A stretch of 64,000 bases of DNA from the NCBI RefSeq assembly GCF_011075055.1, contig NC_058146.1:558001-622000 (forward strand). Reading direction: 5' to 3'. The translations under genes were made by a program, and so were the position numbers. This stretch comes from Mangifera indica (lineage: Eukaryota; Streptophyta; Magnoliopsida; Sapindales; Anacardiaceae). The notes under the pieces were generated by a model that saw only the letters and a list, made by a program, of their open reading frames with translations, did no database searches and had not been told where the DNA came from. Below, one piece after another: positions 1-10,245 of the stretch; within the stretch, counting starts at the first letter, position 1; each line of letters opens with the position of its first letter.

Positions 1-1517
1 GTTCCTGCCAAAACTGTGGTTGGTGGCCCTTTTGAATGCTCCACAAGCCTAGCTAATCCGAAATCTCCAATCTTAGCATTGAAATTTGAGTCCAACATAA
101 CGTTGCTTGATTTTATATCTCTATGCACAACACATTGTTCCCATTCTTCATGTAAATACAGCAATCCTGAGGCCAAGTCTTGAGCAATTTTATACCTCAT
201 CTCCCATGTCAATAAACTATTTTCTTTAAAAAGATGAGAATCTAAGCTACCATTAGGCATAAATTCATAAACAAGCAGGAGTTCCTTTCTCTCATGGCAC
301 CAACCAAGAAGTTGCACCAAATTCTTATGCCTCAATCTGCTAATAATTTTCACTTCTGATGCATACTCCTTTACTCCTTGTTTAGACCCTTTTGAAACTC
401 TCTTAACTGCAATATAAGAATTGGATTCCCTCAAGAATCCTTTATAAACCCCACCAAAGCCTCCTTCTCCTAACTTGTGTTGGTCGTTGAAATTATTTGT
501 TGCCTCAGCCAATTCCTTGTACGGAAACCTCTTGGGTCCCGTTCCCTTTTCAAAATCATCATCAATATACTCGCTGAACATTTGTTTATCTTCATCATCT
601 TGGTTGTATCTCTTCCTACGCATGGAAACAAGCCAAAGCAAAACCAACCCTCCAACCAAAGCAGCTCCACCAATACTCAGTCCCACTGCAAGCTCTGATG
701 TAATTTTTCTTCCTCTTCTTTCTCTCTCAACAAAAGGATTTGCAGCTTCTAAGGTTGAATTGAATTCCCAAGTGTAAACATTAAACTTTGCAAATGAGCT
801 TCCGGTTGCTGCTGAGAAGCCAAATTTGACCGACTCAGGTAAAAACTCCCTCAAATCTATTTTATAATCAAGGTACTGCATCACTGTGACATTATTTCTA
901 AAGCCAGTGAAAGCTACACTTAGGTTTTGTGTACTTGAATTGTAGCTGATCCATGCTTCATTTTTCACTCCACCCTTGATGTTACTCGTACTCCACCATG
1001 TAACATTTGTCATTGAGCGCATAGAGCTGATATCAATACCAACATGCTCACCAAGCGGATCCCAATCGTTGTGATAAATATCAAACTCCACTGCAACAAA
1101 CGGATTGGATGTTGAATTTAAGGGCTCCTTGTCATTCGTAAGGCCGAAAGAGCCTCCACCCATATAAGTAGGAACTGTTGAATTTTCAGGCGCAAGGAAG
1201 AATGCCATCCCATCTCCGTAATAAGACCTGTATTCAGAATCGATAACAAAAGAGAAATGGGTGGAGAAGTCTGTGAGTCTTCTCGTCGTTTTGTCCCAAA
1301 GCGGCAAGCTTTTATTATAAAACGCTCGACCAACTTGAATTTCACTTTGTACTAGTTGAATGATACCATCATATCGGACAGTGCAATCTCTCTCACGAGC
1401 AATGCCATCATCATTTTTATAACTGAAGTTGTCATACTTGAAGTTTAATGAAGTTACCGATGCGATTGTAAGAGATATCAGTACAGTGAGTATGTTGAGA
1501 TGCAGAAGAACAGACAT
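1..1517 (-). CDS. LecRK-1: L-type lectin receptor kinase, class IX-like (3' end beyond window)
   Basis: Single-exon receptor kinase gene read leftwards from the ATG at 1517, open for 505 codons until it leaves the window. It has a hydrophobic signal peptide (about residues 1-23, MSVLLHLNILTVLIS), then a legume-lectin domain (about 24-255) with the metal/sugar-site run VAVEFDIYHNDWDP and HVGIDISS. After a transmembrane helix (VGLSIGGAALVGGLVLLWL) the kinase domain shows the GEGGFG loop, AVKR lysine, VVHRDIKSSN loop and DFG. It stops just after VLAG, before APE. The family sits in the plasma membrane and signals extracellular cues in immunity or symbiosis; the ligand is unknown here. The upstream ATG extension seen in LecRK-2 is closed here by a stop codon, so the start at MSVLL is favoured. 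Membership of the array is certain; integrity of the missing C terminus is unknown. Confidence 0.93.
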   Translation of the reverse strand, partial: MSVLLHLNILTVLISLTIASVTSLNFKYDNFSYKNDDGIARERDCTVRYDGIIQLVQSEIQVGRAFYNKSLPLWDKTTRRLTDFSTHFSFVIDSEYRSYYGDGMAFFLAPENSTVPTYMGGGSFGLTNDKEPLNSTSNPFVAVEFDIYHNDWDPLGEHVGIDISSMRSMTNVTWWSTSNIKGGVKNEAWISYNSSTQNLSVAFTGFRNNVTVMQYLDYKIDLREFLPESVKFGFSAATGSSFAKFNVYTWEFNSTLEAANPFVERERRGRKITSELAVGLSIGGAALVGGLVLLWLVSMRRKRYNQDDEDKQMFSEYIDDDFEKGTGPKRFPYKELAEATNNFNDQHKLGEGGFGGVYKGFLRESNSYIAVKRVSKGSKQGVKEYASEVKIISRLRHKNLVQLLGWCHERKELLLVYEFMPNGSLDSHLFKENSLLTWEMRYKIAQDLASGLLYLHEEWEQCVVHRDIKSSNVMLDSNFNAKIGDFGLARLVEHSKGPPTTVLAG

Positions 1518-1625
1518 TTTTGAAGAAAGGATTTAGTATGGTTTCAAAAATTCGGGAGAAGCCATTAAAATAACAATGAGAAGTCAGTCAGTCAGTCAAT
1601 CTTCAATATTTGAGAGGCAACTTTG

Positions 1626-1640
1626 TTTGACTATGTCAAA
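1626..1640. promoter_or_regulatory. Palindromic W-box pair upstream of LecRK-1
   Basis: The 15-bp inverted repeat TTTGACTATGTCAAA carries a TTGAC core on each strand, 109 bp upstream of the LecRK-1 ATG. It is preserved at the same place upstream of LecRK-2 and LecRK-4 and beside the orphan LecRK fragment. TTGAC is the WRKY factor core, so WRKY-dependent induction is inferred. Confidence 0.5.
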
Positions 1641-2666
1641 TTGATGGCTTGCGGGCAACGATTGAAAATATATGTATTTAATAAAAGAAACTTTAATAGT
1701 ACGTGTTTACAATGTCAAAAGCTCTTAGAATTTACAAAAAAAAAGTTGACAATGTCAACGATTGAATTTGTCATAAGTGGACTTTTTGACCTGTGATGAG
1801 GGAGGGACATAGTTAATTTTTCCTAAGTTGCTCTCATAAAGAATCCAGTTCAAACCCGTTGTTATATGGTTTGATGAGCTCCAGGGTTTGAAGCTCTAGA
1901 GTTTGCGGCTCAGATTGAAAATGACATTGTTAAATCTCTTAAACGTCCCCCACCCAAACTTTGAATGAGAGAATTATTAAATATATAAAATACTTGATTT
2001 AATTATAATTTATTTATCGCAAACTCAAATTAATAATTGTTATTTCAAACTCGAATCAACAAAGCATGAGTTTATCAAATTCAAGTTTGAGTCTTCTAAA
2101 ATACAATCAAACCAAATTCAAACATAACAATATTTGATCTAACTTAGTTTTATTGTAGCCCTAGTTCAAACCTAATTTAAACTTATCAATTCTATTGATT
2201 TTAAAATTATAATACAAATTTTTAGGATACAAATTTACTAAAACGTAAATATTAATTATAAAATTATATATAATTAATTTATTTTAAGTGTACTTGATGG
2301 TACAAAACAAATTAACAACTAGAAACACATTGGATTAATCTATAATATAGAAAAATATGTTTAAAAATTTAATTTAGTTTTCATATATAGTATAGCATTT
2401 ATTATAATTTAATATTATATTAAATTTCTCTAAGATTGACTTTTGAATTATTAATAATTTGAGATATTAATGTGGATCTTGATATACATGTTTATCTTTT
2501 ATTATAATATTCAAAATTTTAATATAATTTTTGAAATTTCAAATAAGAAATATTGACATATAAAACAATTAATAGTAGTTTATTTTGACAAACAACTTTT
2601 AGAGAACATCTTTATTTTATAAAATATAAAAAATTATACAAACTATATTCATTTAGAAAACATCTT
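1641..2666. other. LecRK-1 upstream region, AT-rich, no gene seen
   Basis: Non-coding, very AT-rich sequence that aligns along its length with the upstream regions of LecRK-2 (18607-19560) and LecRK-4 (36252-37740). I see no ORF or RNA gene. Homology to the sister units breaks near 2654 at a short repeat of AGAAAACATCTTTA, where a displaced transposon end begins. Confidence 0.7.
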
Positions 2667-2928
2667 TAATTTTATTAGTAAAACGATAATTTTATCTTTA
2701 TTTCTAACAGAAAATTCTAATAACAATTGGCTTATAGATGAGACTTTGAGTTTTTCAAACTTTATGAGTATAACTTTGAGAATACAACTATACTTGGGTG
2801 GGAAATAGTCCTTTGGCCAAGAAAGAAATATTCCCTATATTCTATAATCTCATATAGAATATACATCTCTTATCATCATATTATGTTTCTATTAAGTTTG
2901 AATATTATTTTTAACATTTATTCAAATA
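2667..2928. repeat. Displaced duplicate of a MITE right end plus its flank
   Basis: Positions 2667-2818 match the right end of the GGCC-type element at 6235-7069 (ending GTGGGAAATAGTCCTTTGGCC). Positions 2819-2928 continue with the sequence that flanks that element, as at 7210-7319. The segment therefore moved as a piece of spacer and did not transpose as an element. It abuts the orphan LecRK 5' fragment. Confidence 0.75.
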
Positions 2929-3143
2929 ATGTTACCAACGCGATTGTAAGAGATATCAGTACGGTGAGTATGTTGAGATGGAGAAGAACAGACATCTTTG
3001 AGGAAAGGATTCAGTATGGTTTCAAAAATTTGGCAGAAGCCATTAAAATAAAAATGAGAAGTCAGTCAGTCTTCAATATTTGAGAGGCAACTTTGTTTGA
3101 CTATGTCAAATTGATGGCTTGCGGGCAATGATTGAAACTATAT
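2929..3143 (-). pseudogene. Orphan LecRK 5' fragment (signal peptide plus promoter)
   Basis: Read leftwards from the ATG at 2995 this gives MSVLLHLNILTVLISLTIAL, the LecRK-1 signal peptide, and stops at residue 22 where homology ends. To the right it carries the LecRK 5' UTR and the conserved W-box palindrome (3096-3110). No lectin or kinase sequence follows, so it is a promoter-and-signal-peptide fragment left by rearrangement. It could still drive transcription into the neighbouring duplicated spacer. Confidence 0.8.
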
Positions 3144-3305
3144 GTACAATAAAATTTTAGTTTTTTAAATTTTTTGTTAAATAATGATTTTACCTTTAAC
3201 TTTTATTGAAAATTTTATTTATGAGTGAGATTTTGAATTTTTTAAAGTTGGTGGGTAAGAGTTTGAAATTATACCTAAACTTGGGTGAGAACAAGTCTTT
3301 TGGCC
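3144..3305. mobile_element. Right-end fragment of the outer GGCC-type MITE
   Basis: Matches the right part of the complete element at 54313-55953 in unit 4 and ends AACAAGTCTTTTGGCC, followed by TTCATAACT. That matches the 9-bp target duplication TTCATAATT of the complete copy with one change. The left end was lost at the junction with the LecRK fragment. Confidence 0.7.
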
Positions 3306-4116
3306 TTCATAACTCTATGTATTCACCATGTCAACGGCTGAAATAGTGATAAGCAGTCTATTGGACATGATAAGGGGCATAGTTATGTTTGCATTCAAAC
3401 CGAATTATTTATAAGTTGTTTGAAGCTTGATTTGTATCCAACTGGATTTAGTTTAATTATTGTCAAATTAAGTTTGAGTTATTTATTATTTGATTTGGTA
3501 AAATCATGAATTTATGACTTAGATGAGTAAAACAACAATATAACTCTAAAGATTTATAATTTTCTTTTGATGAAATTCTTGTTCGTACTAATCTCGACAC
3601 CACCATCTGGACAAACCTTGGGCGGCCTTCGGCAATTGACAATACAATTGCATTTAATTTCTCTAACACTACACGCTCAAAATATAATATCTCATTATCA
3701 CCTTTGATATTATCAACTTGGACAGTTAAACTAAAGAAATATAGAATTGAAATCGGCAATGTGTATTTCCGAACTGTGCAAATATTTTATTCTATTTTGA
3801 TTTAATAAACAATAGCGGTTACTGAACTAATATCTTTTCATCCCATTGCAATTTTTTATTATTTATAGAGGCAGGAAATATATATATATATATATCCCAG
3901 GAAAGTAATCAACGAAACACATGCACGTAGATATTTTTCGCATTGATCGGATCAAAAGACCAATCCAAGCTTCGATTGGTTAGATCGACTGGTGGAATGG
4001 TAATGTTAACATGATATTACTGACATAGTTAAATTTTTATACATTAAACTGAATTAATTCAATAGAAAACGAATTTAACTTGATGACAAATTTGCTACCA
4101 TTAAAACATGTTTAGA
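3306..4116. other. Spacer shared with unit 4, no gene seen
   Basis: Aligns with 55954-56680 in unit 4 and more loosely with 21500-22110 and 39900-40530 in units 2 and 3. Only short, non-conserved ORFs occur; the 98-codon ORF at 3463-3759 is not kept open in the other copies. No feature recognised. Confidence 0.6.
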
Positions 4117-4125
4117 TTCAAGTTT

Positions 4126-5032
4126 GGCCAAACGACTTTTTCCCACCCAAGGTATGCTGTAATGACAAGTTTCCCCCTTTTAACTATGGAAACACTAAAC
4201 ACCCACCCATGGCTGGTTAGATTTAACAAAAACCCTAATGGTGGTAAATTTAATCTCATTTTCCCCCCTAAAAGTTTAAAAACTAACATTTTTTTCCTAA
4301 GCTAAGTTTGAAAAAATTGCATTTGCCCCCTAGGGTTTATTTCCAAACCCTTCCAATTTCCAAACCCTTCTCCGTCGTTTTCTCCGGTGCCATCACCGGC
4401 CGTCTTTCCCTCCCAACGGTTTCTCTTCCACCGATGATCCCTCTCAACTCGACCTCAACGCATCCGATGTAGAGAGAAGCCGTTTGGGAAGAGAAATCTT
4501 CTTCTCAGACGACGAAGACGAGATCGATCGATCTCGTCTTCCCAGAGGACGACGAGTCGTCTCGTCGTCTTGTCTTCGTCTGGGAAGACGTCATCTTCCC
4601 AGATGACGACAACGACTGGGAAGACAAAGAACTTCGTCTTCCCCGACGAAGTTCTTCGTCTTTCACAGCTTCTCCGACTCCGATTGGAAGTCCAAATGGG
4701 AGGAAAGAGATCTCCGGAAGGTGAAGATGCTTCGGGAGGGAGAGACCGTCGGCAATGGAGCCAGAGACAGTCGACAATGCTTCGGGAGGGTGAAACTGTA
4801 ATTTTTTAAAACTTAGGCTAGGGGGAATTTTAGTTTTTAAAGTTTACGGGGGCAAAATATATTCTATTTTAGTTTATTTTTAATATTCTAGAGAAAATGA
4901 CGATTTTACCCTTATCACCGTTAGGGTTTTGTTAAATTTAACCGATCATGGGTGGGTGTTTGGTGTTTCCATAGTTAAAGGGTGAAAACTTGTCATTACA
5001 GCATACCTTGGGTGGGAAATAGTTGTTTGGCC
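4126..5032. mobile_element. Foldback MITE, GGCC termini, 9-bp TSD (Mutator-like)
   Basis: A 907-bp element with long imperfect terminal inverted repeats: left GGCCAAACGACTTTTTCCCA, right end ...GGGAAATAGTTGTTTGGCC. It is flanked by the perfect 9-bp duplication TTCAAGTTT (4117-4125 and 5033-5041). The other three units carry the unoccupied site (for example near 56690), which proves insertion. The two halves are inverted copies over hundreds of bases, and the core contains a perfect 28-bp palindrome (4514-4541) plus further hairpins built on GAAGACGA. No transposase is encoded. A 9-bp duplication points to the Mutator superfamily. Confidence 0.9.
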
Positions 5033-5041
5033 TTCAAGTTT

Positions 5042-6050
5042 TATGACCAACATTATCTTTCTAATATCCAAGTAAGTTAAAATAAATTACATATAGATAA
5101 GAATAACACAACCAACCAGAATTATGGTTGTGCATATCAATATTTAGAAAACAATGAGTTTAAACATCAATTCGGACTAAATTGACCATCAAATTTTAAT
5201 TAAACTGATTTAACTAGTTGATTCAATCATATTTTTGTTTTTGTTTTGTCTTGTATTTCAATTCTATCTCATGGCAATTTAGATGATGATGCAACTTATT
5301 TTTTCTAGTTAGAAAGCTAGAAGGAGAATTCACTACTCGGGCTTTTTTTAAGTTAGGGTTTTCATGTGCATGGCACAATTTCCTATTTTGGAAACCTTAA
5401 TGAAACTAAATTATTAAAAATTCCCTTATGAATAGTAAATCTAGTTTTAACTTAATTCTTACTTAATAATTCTGAATTTAATGCACCTTCAAATTGCAAA
5501 ACCCACTCGCGTATCGAGTTGTATAGATATTAGAGAATGCAAAAGCTCAAATATGATAAACTTTCATAGTTTAATGTCTCATACTGAAATCAATAACAAT
5601 ATCATGATTATTAGAGTATGTTCTATCAGGTTTCATTTTCTTTTCTTTTGATCTTTTTATTCTTTTTCACCTTCATAGAATCTGGGTTTCTCTCAAATCA
5701 AATGGCTAGAGTTCACTCATGTTTGTTCAATCTATGGTTGATGAAATAGAATGAGCTTTGCACGGAGTTTTACAATCTAAATGAGAATCTTTGCGAAGTT
5801 ATTTAGATATTTTTCACTTAGCTATGTTAATGAATTAAGGATTTTGTGTTTGTTTTTTAAGTATTCAATGACTACAATTAGAATTGATAAGGGTTGTCAG
5901 CTAGTTATTTCTCATCGTATATAAACTAATATTATTTGTAGCAAAGATTAAGGTCTCGAAATCAAATCAATTCTTTCTTTTTACCTATTTCTGAACCTTC
6001 TTTGAGATCAACCAAAGGGCTTTCCTAAAATATCTAATCCAAATAACATC

Positions 6051-6111
<61 letters not shown>

Positions 6112-6225
6112 TACACACATATATATATATATGTGTGTGTGTGTGTGCGCGCATGCGCATACGTGTGTGCTTGCACCTTTGCAAATGTAGTGGTAGCTTA
6201 TAAAGATTCTTTATTTTTTATATGA
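5042..6225. other. Spacer shared by all units, no gene seen
   Basis: Aligns with 56700-57815 (unit 4) and with 22130-23400 and 40560-41820 (units 2 and 3). Contains only short ORFs whose reading frames are not conserved between copies. Its right part holds the microsatellite listed separately. Confidence 0.6.
6053..6170. repeat. Compound (AT)n/(AC)n/(TG)n/(CG) microsatellite
   Basis: A long AT run followed by CA repeats, another AT run, TG repeats and alternating CG/CA steps. The CA and TG blocks face each other and could form a hairpin. The unit-4 counterpart (57703-57760) is much shorter, and units 2 and 3 have only a few AT repeats, so it has expanded in this copy. Confidence 0.85.
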
Positions 6226-6234
6226 AAGAAAGAA

Positions 6235-7069
6235 GGCCGAAAGACTATTTACCACTCAAATTTAGTTGCGTTCTCAAAGTCACATCCATGAGATTTGAAA
6301 AATCTAAAATCTCATCCATTAATCAACTGAGGTTAAAATTTTTTGTTAGAGACAAGGGTAAAATCATTATTTTACTAATAATATTAAAAAAATATAAAAT
6401 TTGTTGTATTTCCCCCTAAGTTATAAAAACTAACATTTCACCCCAACCTAAAATTTTTTAACTTTGAAATGTCACATTTTCTCCTAAAACCTTAGGATTT
6501 TTTTCTTCTCTTCTCAGCCACCATCTCTAGCACCGACAACCTCCCTTCTCTATGTTAAACCATTGGTTAACACATGAGAAGCAATCTAAAATAGATCTCT
6601 TCATCAATGAAAAGATCAGGATCTTTTCATCGGCGAAAAGATTTGAGAGATTTCGATCTCTTCATGTTCAAATCTTTTCATCTCTGATGAAGAGATCTAT
6701 TCCAGATTACTTCCTCTTCACTGGCCAATGGTTTAAAGTAGAAAGAGAAGATTGTCAACACCAGAGATGGTGACCGGAGGGATGAAGAAATTTTTTTTGG
6801 GAGGGGGGGGGGGGGGCGTGAGGAACGTGACTTTTCAAAGTTAGAAAACTTTAGACAAGAGTCAAGTTGTTAGTTTTTAAAATTTAAGAAGGAAAATATA
6901 ATAAGTTTTATATTTTTTTAATTTTATTAGTAAAACGACAATTTTTTCTTTGTTTCTAACAAAAATCCTAATGACAATTGGCCCATAGATGAAACTTTGA
7001 GTTTTTCAAACTATATGAATATAACTTGGAGAACACAACTATACTTGGGTGGGAAATAGTCCTTTGGCC
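6235..7069. mobile_element. Foldback MITE, GGCC termini, 9-bp TSD
   Basis: An 835-bp element starting GGCCGAAAGACTATTTACCA and ending GGGAAATAGTCCTTTGGCC, flanked by AAGAAAGAA on both sides (6226-6234 and 7070-7078). It shares termini and TSD length with the 4126 element but has an unrelated core, with a stem-loop at 6607-6630 (ATGAAAAGATC stem). The same insertion is at 57823-58631 in unit 4 and absent from units 2 and 3, so it predates the split of units 1 and 4. Confidence 0.88.
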
Positions 7070-7142
7070 AAGAAAGAAATATTCCCTATATCACTTTAAT
7101 AAATCAACCCTTAGTGGTGGCAATGGTTTCACGGCTTATAAA

Positions 7143-7232
7143 GTTTCAAACTTTATGAGTATAACTTTGAGAACACAACTATACTTGGGTGGGAAATAGT
7201 CCTTTGGCCAAGAAAGAAATATTCCCTATATT
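7143..7232. repeat. Second copy of the MITE right end and flank
   Basis: About 90 bp that repeats the last 70 bases of the 6235-7069 element and the adjoining flank, 50 bp after the first copy. It is closer to the displaced copy at 2740-2840 than to its neighbour and is absent from unit 4. This suggests a sequence exchange between 2.7 kb and 7.1 kb. Confidence 0.7.
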
Positions 7233-7629
7233 CTATAATCTCATATAGAATATACACCTGCTATCATCATATTATGTTTCTATTAAGTTTGAATATTATT
7301 TTTAACATTTATTCAAATAACTTACTGATTCAATGTTTGATCCGATTGATTAAAACATGAATGAGTCCCTTAATCAAATCAATACCTAATCTAAGTGTGA
7401 AAACAATGCAGTCAGATACTATTTAACAATTATAAACCTAAATAAATAATAGTCAGGTCCATATGAACTCCCTAAATAATTTAGAAATTATTAATAAGCG
7501 AAAAGTCTTCCATCAAATATTATTAATTAATGTCAACATTCCAACTTAGTAAATTATAGGAAAATGATATTCAATAATATTTTATATCTAGTTTGAAACT
7601 GAAATAATATATTTTTAATTTTAAAACAA

Positions 7630-8450
7630 GGCCAAAAGACTTATTCTCACATAAAGTATGTTGTTTGTCCAAATTCACACTTCTTAATTTTGGAAATCTC
7701 ATTTATCCACTAACGGAAGACTAAGTCTGTTAGTTTTAAGGGTAAAATCGTTATTTCATCTATAATATTAAAAATAAACTTAAATTTTATCTCATTTTCC
7801 TCTTATAAACCCTTAAAACTAACCATTTCCCTCATAGGCCAATTTTTAAAAAATGACATCTTCCCCCTTAGGGTTTAGTTTTTAAACTCTAGGGCTATTG
7901 CTAGAGGCCTCTCTCTCCCGATGCTTTCTTTTCCTCTGGTAATCTCTCTCCTCTCACTTAGACCTTCGACCGATGATGATGAAAGCCAGGAAGATGACTT
8001 TTCGTCTTCCTAGGTCTTCCTAGAAGAAGAGAAAGAAGACACTCATCTTCTTTTGGGAAGATGATCATCTTCCCAAACAATGATGAAATCTTTGTCCTCG
8101 TCTTCGTCTTCGTCTTTGTCTTTGTCTTTGCGGCTTCAATTGATACCGCTAAAGGTTTAAGTGAGAGGAGAGAGATTTTTGGAGGGAGAAGAAGTGTCAG
8201 GAAGGAGAAGCTACTGACGATAACACCCGAGTTTGAAAACTAAACCTTAAGGGAAAAATGTTATTTTTTAAAATTTGATCTAAGGGAGAAATTGTTAGTT
8301 TTTAAGGTTTAGGAGGGAATGAGATAAAATTTTAAAGGGTTAAGGTTTCGTTAACTTTAACCGCTCATAGATAGGTAAATGAGATTTTCAAAGTTAAAGG
8401 GTAGAAACTTAGAATACAACATAGTTTGGGTAGGAATAAGTCCTTTGGCC
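7630..8450. mobile_element. Foldback MITE, GGCC termini, 9-bp TSD
   Basis: An 821-bp element starting GGCCAAAAGACTTATTCTCA and ending AATAAGTCCTTTGGCC, flanked by TTAAAACAA and TAAAAACAA (8 of 9 matching). The centre has a perfect 26-bp palindrome at 8052-8077 around ATGATCAT. A copy at the same place in unit 4 (about 59577-60363) has lost its left terminus. The apparent 60-codon ORF inside it is the repeat core, not a gene. Confidence 0.85.
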
Positions 8451-9864
8451 TAAAAACAATTATAATAATATTAACTCGGATTAGAAACATTTGTATTTAT
8501 AATTATTAGTGTCATCTAAACCATCACACATACAATATAATATAATATAATTCAAGTAAAAAATAATACATATCTTAAGATAAATTGAAAATTGATATAT
8601 ACATTTCGATTTGTGCTGATAATTTTATTAATATACGTTAATACACCTTTTTAGAAGAGTAATTACATGAAAAATGATTTGTCTAAAAGAACTTTGTAAC
8701 TGTTAGGGAGATTGTGATTAAATAATTTTATTGTTAATTTTAAGTAACATATCAAACTATGCAATATACAATACTTTATTAAAAAAATCATCTTTTTTTT
8801 TATATAAGGTACCAATATATAATAAAAAAAAATTCACATGTCTGGGTGTGCAAATTAAAAGTTGTCACATAGGGTCAATTCTAACTTGTACTCATCAATC
8901 TTTTATTGATCCTAGGCTAACTTATTAGAATTTGAATTGATCTTAAGTTAGACATTTTTAGCTTTAGCCTTAATTGTAGTAGTGTTTGAAGGAGTTTTCC
9001 TTTTAATAGACAAGTCAAAATTGTTTCATTCAAGCTAATTTCCAAAAACCAAGAAAGTTTGGCACATCAACATCTATACTCGTATCTATATAGATTGTTA
9101 CAATCGGGAAGCATGAAAACTCACAATGAGATGAGATTCCACATTTTGGAAATGTTCTCGTTTTTTAAACTCCCTGAAACTTGTATAAAATGTTTTAGGG
9201 ATGTTTAATTTTTGAAACACTTTTCTTTTAAAAAAATTGTAAAATCGATTAAACACACATCTTTTATATTTTTAAACTCGAAGTATCTCTAAATCTCATA
9301 CTGAATTCATCTCCTCTCCATTCTTTGATGTGTTATTTATCTCCTCTCCAGCATGTTATATAGATTAGTGTGTATTATTGTTTTCTTTTAAATATCAATA
9401 TGTGTTTACATAAAAATAATTTACGATAGATTCTATGATTTCATTTTATAATATTCTTCCTCTTTATTATTTTTTATTATTTATTTTTATACTATACAAA
9501 TTTATGTATTTTTGTTATAAAAAATTTGGTATTTATAAAAAAATCTTATATTTTTCATATTTATAAATTTTTTCATGTTTTCATTTCCTATATTTTTTAT
9601 AAAATGCGTTTCCATGTTTATGTTTCCATGTTTCCGTATTTGTGCTACATAGGTTACAACATGTAACTCGTTTGCTCACCTATTATGACTTGCTTGTACT
9701 CGATGTTGATTAAATTTAACTACATTTAAACACAAGCTCCCTCCAAAATATTTATACATTTCAAATATATTAATATTTTTTTTTTCAATTTTGTAATGCT
9801 ATTTGAAATGAGTTTGATATTTTTACAGCCTACGGCCACTCTAATCTGAAAATCCTTTTGGCAG
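8451..9864. other. Remnant of MADS gene intron 1; promoter and exon 1 missing
   Basis: From about 9000 to 9864 this aligns with intron 1 of the unit-2 MADS gene (25020-25891). The MADS promoter and exon 1, present at 24180-25008 in unit 2, are replaced by about 120 bp of unrelated sequence (about 8875-8995). The same replacement occurs in unit 4. No coding sequence seen. Confidence 0.7.
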
Positions 9865-9943
9865 CATGGCGTCTGTTATTGAACGCTACAACAAACTAAA
9901 ACAGGAACCAAACCAGCCACCGAACCCTGCTTCAGAAGTCAAG
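9865..9943 (+). pseudogene. MIKC MADS-box exon 2 (I-region), AGL17-like, orphan
   Basis: A 79-bp exon preceded by CTTTTGGCAG, the usual MIKC exon-2 size. Joined to a MADS exon 1 it reads SMASVIERYNKLKQEPNQPP then NPASEVK, the start of the intervening region of AGL17-clade transcription factors. Exon 1 is absent upstream, and no K-domain exon (expected FWQREA) follows. The expected donor after AAG reads ATATGT instead of GTATGT, and the same change is in all three exon-2 copies. It cannot make a MADS protein. Confidence 0.85.
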
Positions 9944-10245
9944 ATATGTGTTTATACTTCCTGTCAAAGTTTTCCTGAAGATACAAGGCTGGGATCTTAT
10001 TTCAATTCAATTATAGAGCCTAAAATCTCAAGTCTCTTTTGCATTGGATATGCAACCTGGTTTAACTTTCATTATGGTAACTTTTATTTTCTACCTTAAA
10101 TTATGCTATAGCTGCAGCCCATGCAATGCTAATTTTAGTTCTTTGCTGTGCTTTTATAAGTCTGCTAATGCGGATAAATAACCATGGTCAAAATATAAAA
10201 TTTATTACTGTGCAAAAGAATTACCTTTTGTTGAGTATTGACCGT

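Noticed and set aside
4505..4809. Overlapping 79- and 90-codon ORFs on both strands
   Set aside because: They are produced by the palindromic GAAGACGA core of a MITE, and neither frame is conserved in the related element at 54990.
5985..6176. 63-codon ORF of alternating His/Thr/Tyr/Ile residues
   Set aside because: It is the translated microsatellite.
8061..8243. 60-codon ORF with Val/Phe repeats
   Set aside because: It lies in the TCGTCTT-repeat core of the 7630 MITE and is broken in the unit-4 copy.
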